DNA of 28,205 nt, from positions 1 to 28,205 of the IMG/VR virus record IMGVR_UViG_3300038369_000505. The stretch is one strand, 5' to 3'. Positions within the stretch are counted from its first letter, which is position 1, and the number at the start of each line of letters is the position of its first letter. The notes beneath the pieces are model-generated. The model made no database searches and was not told where the DNA came from. It worked only from the letters and a program-made list of their open reading frames with translations. The stretch is from a virus. Shown in pieces: positions 24,530 through 28,205 of the stretch. Both the position numbers and the translations under genes were made by a program.

Positions 24530-24961
24530 ATGAGTAAAATTGATGATAAACTAAATGAAATATTAGATGTAACCGCTGAGCAAATATTGGCACCTAAACC
24601 AATAGAACCAAAAGAGGTTACTGTAATACCAGAGTCGGCTGATCCTCAAGATGATTTTGAACACGGCCGAGAAAATCTTTATAAGTTAATAGAAAAAGGT
24701 AATGAAGCAATAGATGGTATTTTATCACTTGCTAAAGAGAGTGAGCATCCTAGAACATATGAGGTTGCAGGACAATTAATTCAAACAGTAAGTCAAGTAT
24801 CGCAAGATTTATTAGGTCTACAAAGTAGATTAAAAAGACTAAAAGAAGTTCCTAACAATGCGCCTAAAAATGTAACCAACGCATTGTATGTAGGTTCTAC
24901 AAATGAATTACAAAAACTATTAAAGAAAACAAAAAAAGATGACGGAGAATCTGAATCCTAG
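24530..24961 (+). CDS. 16: Small terminase subunit gp16
   Basis: A 143-residue homologue of T4 gp16 (164), the DNA-recognition and regulatory subunit of the packaging motor. It has a variable acidic N-terminus and a central helical hairpin (ENLYKLIEKGNEAIDGIL, SEHPRTYEVAGQLIQTVSQ), in which the SPR-x-x-EV pattern of T4 gp16 is recognisable as HPRTYEV. The tail is NVTNALYVGSTNELQKLL, matching the T4 GSPTEL segment. The central helices would form the oligomeric ring. It overlaps gp17 by 23 bases, and its start has tandem late-promoter-like motifs but no ribosome binding site. Confidence 0.88.
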   Translation: MSKIDDKLNEILDVTAEQILAPKPIEPKEVTVIPESADPQDDFEHGRENLYKLIEKGNEAIDGILSLAKESEHPRTYEVAGQLIQTVSQVSQDLLGLQSRLKRLKEVPNNAPKNVTNALYVGSTNELQKLLKKTKKDDGESES

Positions 24962-26576
24962 AGAACAGTATCTAGGCAATCCTAATTTAAAGAAAGCATT
25001 TACATCTTCAGAATTTACTGAAGATCAAATTGTTGAGCTGTCTAAGTGCATTGAAGATCCAAAATATTTTATAACTAATTTCATAAACATTGTCACCATT
25101 GATAAAGGTCTTGTACCATTTGAAATGTATGAGTTTCAAGAAAAAATGGTAGATACTTTTCACAATAATAGATTTACAATTTGTAAATTACCTAGACAGT
25201 CTGGTAAATCAACAATCATTATTGCATATCTTTTACACTATGTTTTATTTAATGAGAATGTGAATGTTGCTATTCTTGCAAACAAATCATCAACTGCTCG
25301 TGATCTATTAGGTCGTTTACAACTTGCATACGAACATATGCCTAAATGGATGCAACAAGGAGTGATGAACTGGAATAAAGGTTCATTAGAATTAGAAAAT
25401 GGTTCTAAGATTGTTGCGGCCGCAACATCATCATCTGCTATTCGAGGTGGGTCTTTTAATGTAATATTTCTTGATGAGTTTGCCTACATACCAAACAATA
25501 TTGCTGATGAGTTTTTTAGTTCAGTTTATCCTACGATATCTTCTGGTAAGTCATCAAAGATTATGATGGTATCTACACCGCACGGAATGAATATGTTTTA
25601 TAAAATATGGACCGATGCTGTAAATAAAAATAATACTTACATACCTATTGAAGTGCATTGGTCTGAGGTGCCAGGTCGTGATGAAAAATGGAAACAAGAG
25701 ACAATACAAAATACAAGTGAACAACAATTTCAAACAGAGTTTGAGTGTGAGTTTTTAGGTTCTGTAAATACACTTATCGCACCAAGTAAATTAAAAAATT
25801 TAGCACATATTGATCCACAAAGAAGTGGCGACATAGATATTTTTGAAATGCCTAAAAAAGATCATATCTATACTTGTACAGTTGATGTATCTAGAGGTAC
25901 AAATAATGACTATTCTGCTTTTCTTATTTTTGATACAACACAAATGCCATATAAACTTGTAGCAAAATATAGAAGTAATGAAATTAAACCAGTCGTGTTT
26001 CCTAATATCATAAATGAAATTTGTAGAAAATACAATATGGCATATGTCTTAGTAGAGACAAATGATCTAGGTCAACAGGTTGCAGATGCTTTACAGTTTG
26101 AATGTGAATATGATAATATGTTAATGTGTACACAAAAAGGTAGATCAGGTCAGATATTAGGTGGTGGATTTAGTGGTAGAGGTTCTTCACTAGGTCTTAG
26201 AATGACTAAGGCTGCAAAAAGAGTAGGATGTTCTAATTTAAAATCTTTACTTGAAGGCGATAAACTAGTAGTTCAAGACTTTGATACGATTGCAGAATTG
26301 TCAACATTTATATCTAGGGGTAAATCATATGAGGCTGAAGATGGATGTAATGATGATTTAGTTATGTGTTTAGTAATATTTGCCTGGGTTGCGAATCAAC
26401 AGTATTTTAAAGAATTAGTTAATATTGATATGCGTAATGCCTTATTTGCAGAGCAACAAAATGCTCTTGAACAAGATATGGCACCTTTTGGATTTATGGA
26501 TGATGGGTTAAATGAGACTGAGACTGAGACAGATGAGTACGGAGATGTCTGGCATCCAGTGGATGTAGTCAGATAG
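24939..26576 (+). CDS. 17: Large terminase subunit gp17 (ATPase-nuclease)
   Basis: A 545-residue homologue of T4 gp17 (610), the packaging motor that cuts concatemeric DNA and pumps it through the portal. ATPase domain: Walker A LPRQSGKST (84-92), Walker B VIFLDE (175-180) with the catalytic Glu180, and the coupling motif STP (212-214). Nuclease domain of RNase H type: Asp316 in TVDVSRG, Glu373 in LVETND and Asp472/473 in GCNDDLVM are the expected metal ligands. All key residues are present, so the enzyme should be active. The start ATG 24939 lies inside gp16. A 14-bp palindrome containing GCGGCCGC lies in the coding sequence at 25413-25426. No intron or intein interrupts the gene. Confidence 0.97.
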   Translation: MTENLNPREQYLGNPNLKKAFTSSEFTEDQIVELSKCIEDPKYFITNFINIVTIDKGLVPFEMYEFQEKMVDTFHNNRFTICKLPRQSGKSTIIIAYLLHYVLFNENVNVAILANKSSTARDLLGRLQLAYEHMPKWMQQGVMNWNKGSLELENGSKIVAAATSSSAIRGGSFNVIFLDEFAYIPNNIADEFFSSVYPTISSGKSSKIMMVSTPHGMNMFYKIWTDAVNKNNTYIPIEVHWSEVPGRDEKWKQETIQNTSEQQFQTEFECEFLGSVNTLIAPSKLKNLAHIDPQRSGDIDIFEMPKKDHIYTCTVDVSRGTNNDYSAFLIFDTTQMPYKLVAKYRSNEIKPVVFPNIINEICRKYNMAYVLVETNDLGQQVADALQFECEYDNMLMCTQKGRSGQILGGGFSGRGSSLGLRMTKAAKRVGCSNLKSLLEGDKLVVQDFDTIAELSTFISRGKSYEAEDGCNDDLVMCLVIFAWVANQQYFKELVNIDMRNALFAEQQNALEQDMAPFGFMDDGLNETETETDEYGDVWHPVDVVR

Positions 26577-26657
26577 TCTGTAATTTTTGATACTTATAAA
26601 TAGTTTAAAGGGTTGACAAAAATTAAGGGTAATTTAAATAATTAAGGAGAAAACACT
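26577..26657 (+). promoter_or_regulatory. gp17-gp18 intergenic region with late promoter
   Basis: This 81-base gap is the longest in the window. It holds a perfect T4-type late box TATAAATA at 26595-26602 and a strong ribosome binding site AAGGAGA at 26644-26650, seven bases before the sheath ATG. The leader would be about 50 bases, much longer than at the other late motifs here, which fits high expression of the sheath. I see no hairpin followed by a T-run that would serve as a terminator. Confidence 0.8.
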
Positions 26658-28205
26658 ATGGCATTCCAACTATCACCAGGTGTTCTCGTACAAGAAACAG
26701 ACCTAACAAATATTATACCTGCAGTAGCCACTTCTATTGGCGCAACAGCTATCGTATGTGAAAAAGGTCCTATGGATGAAATCGTAACCATTTCATCTGA
26801 AAAAGAACTAGTAGATACATTCGGTAAACCAGACGGTAATACATACGAATATTGGTTTACGGCTGCTAACTTTTTACAGTACGGTAATACTTTAAAAGTG
26901 GTTCGTGCTACAACAGGTAATGTAAATGCTTGTGTATCAGGTACTGCTATACAGATAAAAAACACCCAACACTATCTTGATAACTTCGCAAGTGGTCAAG
27001 CTGCTGTTGGTCCATGGGCTGCTCGTACTGCTGGAACTCACGGAAACAATTTAAAAGTTTCTATGTGTACAAATTCTAGTGCATTTTCATCTACTGCAAC
27101 TTCACTCGTCAACAATGGATCAGGTATCGCTGTCGGTGCTACTACGGTCGCTGTTGATAATGGTTCAGAGTTTGTAGTTGGTGATTTATTAGAGTTTGGT
27201 GACGCAAGTAGCAATTTCAATGCTGCTCCGTCAGGAGAGTTCTATGAAATTACGGCAATCGACACAAATAACCTAACGGTTAAAAGACATAACAGCACAG
27301 GTTCTCAAGGCCTAAAACACGCAGTAGTAGATAACGCTGTGATCAAAAGATACTGGAAATTCTTTGATCAAGTTGATGCTGCTCCAGGAACAACAACTGA
27401 TGTTTCTAATAATAACGGTGCGAATGACGAAATGCATATCGTTATTATTGATGAAGATGGCGGTATCACAGGTACTGCTGGAACTATCTTAGAAATATTT
27501 GAAGGTGTTTCACAGGCTTCAGACGCAAAAAATGAATCAGGTGCTACTAACTACTACGCTGATGTAATATACAATCAATCAAATTATGTATATTGGATGG
27601 ATCACGAAACTACACTGGCAAATGCTGGTTCTGCTAAGGCAGGTCAGACATTCGATAATGCTGGTTCAAGTGCAACTGCTATATTCAATAATTCACTTGC
27701 TAGTGGTACAGATGACAACGCACCAACAAACGGTGAGTTGGCACTTGCATTAGATAAGTTTAAAGATGGAGAAACAGTAGATATTAATTTATTAATTACT
27801 GGTCCGTCTGCAACTAGTGCTGATGCTACTGGTGCTACATATGCTACGGCTGCGATTGATGTTGCTGAGTTTAGAAAAGATATTGTTGCATTTATTTCAC
27901 CTGCTTCCGCAGATGTTGTAAATGTTGCTGATCCTATCGCTCAGACTGAAAATGTAAAAGCATTTGCTGATGCATTATCTTCAACTTCATATGCTGTTAT
28001 TGATAGTGGTTACAAATATATGTACGACAAATACAATGATGTATATAGATTCGTTCCATTGAACGGAGATATTGCTGGTTTATGTGCTAGAACTGACAAT
28101 GTTGCAGACTCATGGTTCTCACCTGCAGGTCTCAATAGAGGTCAAATTCGTGGTGCTGTTAAACTTGCATACAATCCTAACAAATCACAAAGAGATACAC
28201 TATAT
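26658..28205 (+). CDS. 18: Tail sheath protein gp18, 3'-partial
   Basis: The frame is open from ATG 26658 to the window end (516 codons), so the C-terminal part is missing. The N-terminus (FQLSPGVLVQETDLTNIIPA, TSIGATAIVCEKGPMDEI, ELVDTFGKP, FTAANFLQYGNTLKVVRA) is the classic contractile sheath opening. Residues about 150-230 include a variable beta insert (VAVDNGSEFVVGDLLEFG), then YYADVIYNQSNYVYW, and near 400 ATAAIDVAEFRKDIVAFISP. The visible end (NGDIAGLCARTD, WFSPAGLNRGQI) is the conserved core that leads to the C-terminal domain used for contraction. Hundreds of copies surround the tail tube. It has its own late promoter and strong ribosome binding site. Confidence 0.95.
   Translation, partial: MAFQLSPGVLVQETDLTNIIPAVATSIGATAIVCEKGPMDEIVTISSEKELVDTFGKPDGNTYEYWFTAANFLQYGNTLKVVRATTGNVNACVSGTAIQIKNTQHYLDNFASGQAAVGPWAARTAGTHGNNLKVSMCTNSSAFSSTATSLVNNGSGIAVGATTVAVDNGSEFVVGDLLEFGDASSNFNAAPSGEFYEITAIDTNNLTVKRHNSTGSQGLKHAVVDNAVIKRYWKFFDQVDAAPGTTTDVSNNNGANDEMHIVIIDEDGGITGTAGTILEIFEGVSQASDAKNESGATNYYADVIYNQSNYVYWMDHETTLANAGSAKAGQTFDNAGSSATAIFNNSLASGTDDNAPTNGELALALDKFKDGETVDINLLITGPSATSADATGATYATAAIDVAEFRKDIVAFISPASADVVNVADPIAQTENVKAFADALSSTSYAVIDSGYKYMYDKYNDVYRFVPLNGDIAGLCARTDNVADSWFSPAGLNRGQIRGAVKLAYNPNKSQRDTLY

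Noticed and set aside
26613-26642. Sigma-70-like promoter TTGACA, 18 bases, AATAAT before the sheath gene
   Set aside because: The predicted transcript start would fall within or just after the ribosome binding site, and the clear late box at 26595 explains expression better.
26642-26965. Minus-strand open frames at 26642-26965 and 27038-27220
   Set aside because: They are antisense to the tail sheath gene, whose plus-strand frame is open to the window end with a strong start and a clear family match.
1-28205. tRNA genes, CRISPR arrays, integrase, attachment site or insertion sequence
   Set aside because: None was recognised. Coding density leaves only one gap above 30 bases (26577-26657), and it holds no cloverleaf or repeat array.

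Overview
The window is a 28.2 kb piece of the late (virion structural) region of a T4-like contractile-tailed phage. It is AT-rich, every gene I accept lies on the + strand, and there are almost no gaps: start and stop codons usually touch or overlap. The block gp13-gp14-gp15-gp16-gp17-gp18 at the right end has the same order as in T4. The giant DUF4815 protein at the left end, and the many fibre genes built from short Thr/Ser/Gly/Ala-rich repeats, are typical of marine T4-like phages such as those of cyanobacteria and Pelagibacter. The host cannot be read from this window.

Layout. 1-6155: 3' part of a very large DUF4815 structural protein, cut by the window start. 6155-11249: a small coiled-coil protein, two small structural proteins and two paralogous long tail fibres; the second fibre ends in an S74-type self-cleaving chaperone. 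11249-14305: two putative receptor-binding or adhesin proteins that share an N-terminal 'SGAIS' motif, one of them rich in polyglycine, with a small gene between them. 14305-17694: an accessory cassette of six genes, each overlapping the next. It holds three unknown proteins, a membrane fatty-acid desaturase with all three histidine boxes, an unknown coiled-coil protein and a sulfotransferase-like protein. 17722-22077: a second fibre block with small structural proteins, a 707-aa fibre, an adaptor-like protein and a collagen-like fibre that also ends in S74. 22081-24509: neck and tail completion proteins gp13, gp14 and gp15. 24530-26576: small and large terminase. 26658-end: 5' part of the tail sheath gene gp18, cut by the window end.

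How the parts fit. The right half builds the head-tail connection (gp13, gp14), closes the tail (gp15), packages DNA (gp16, gp17) and forms the contractile sheath (gp18). The left and middle parts supply baseplate or fibre proteins for host attachment. T4-type late promoter motifs (TATAAATA and close variants) lie before 13172, 17722, 18078, 24530 and 26658. Several sit so close to the start codon that the mRNA could be nearly leaderless. The most unusual content is the desaturase plus sulfotransferase-like cassette inside the fibre region, and a pair of overlapping, mutually exclusive perfect hairpins inside gp15. No tRNA, CRISPR array, integrase, transposase or intron was recognised by eye.
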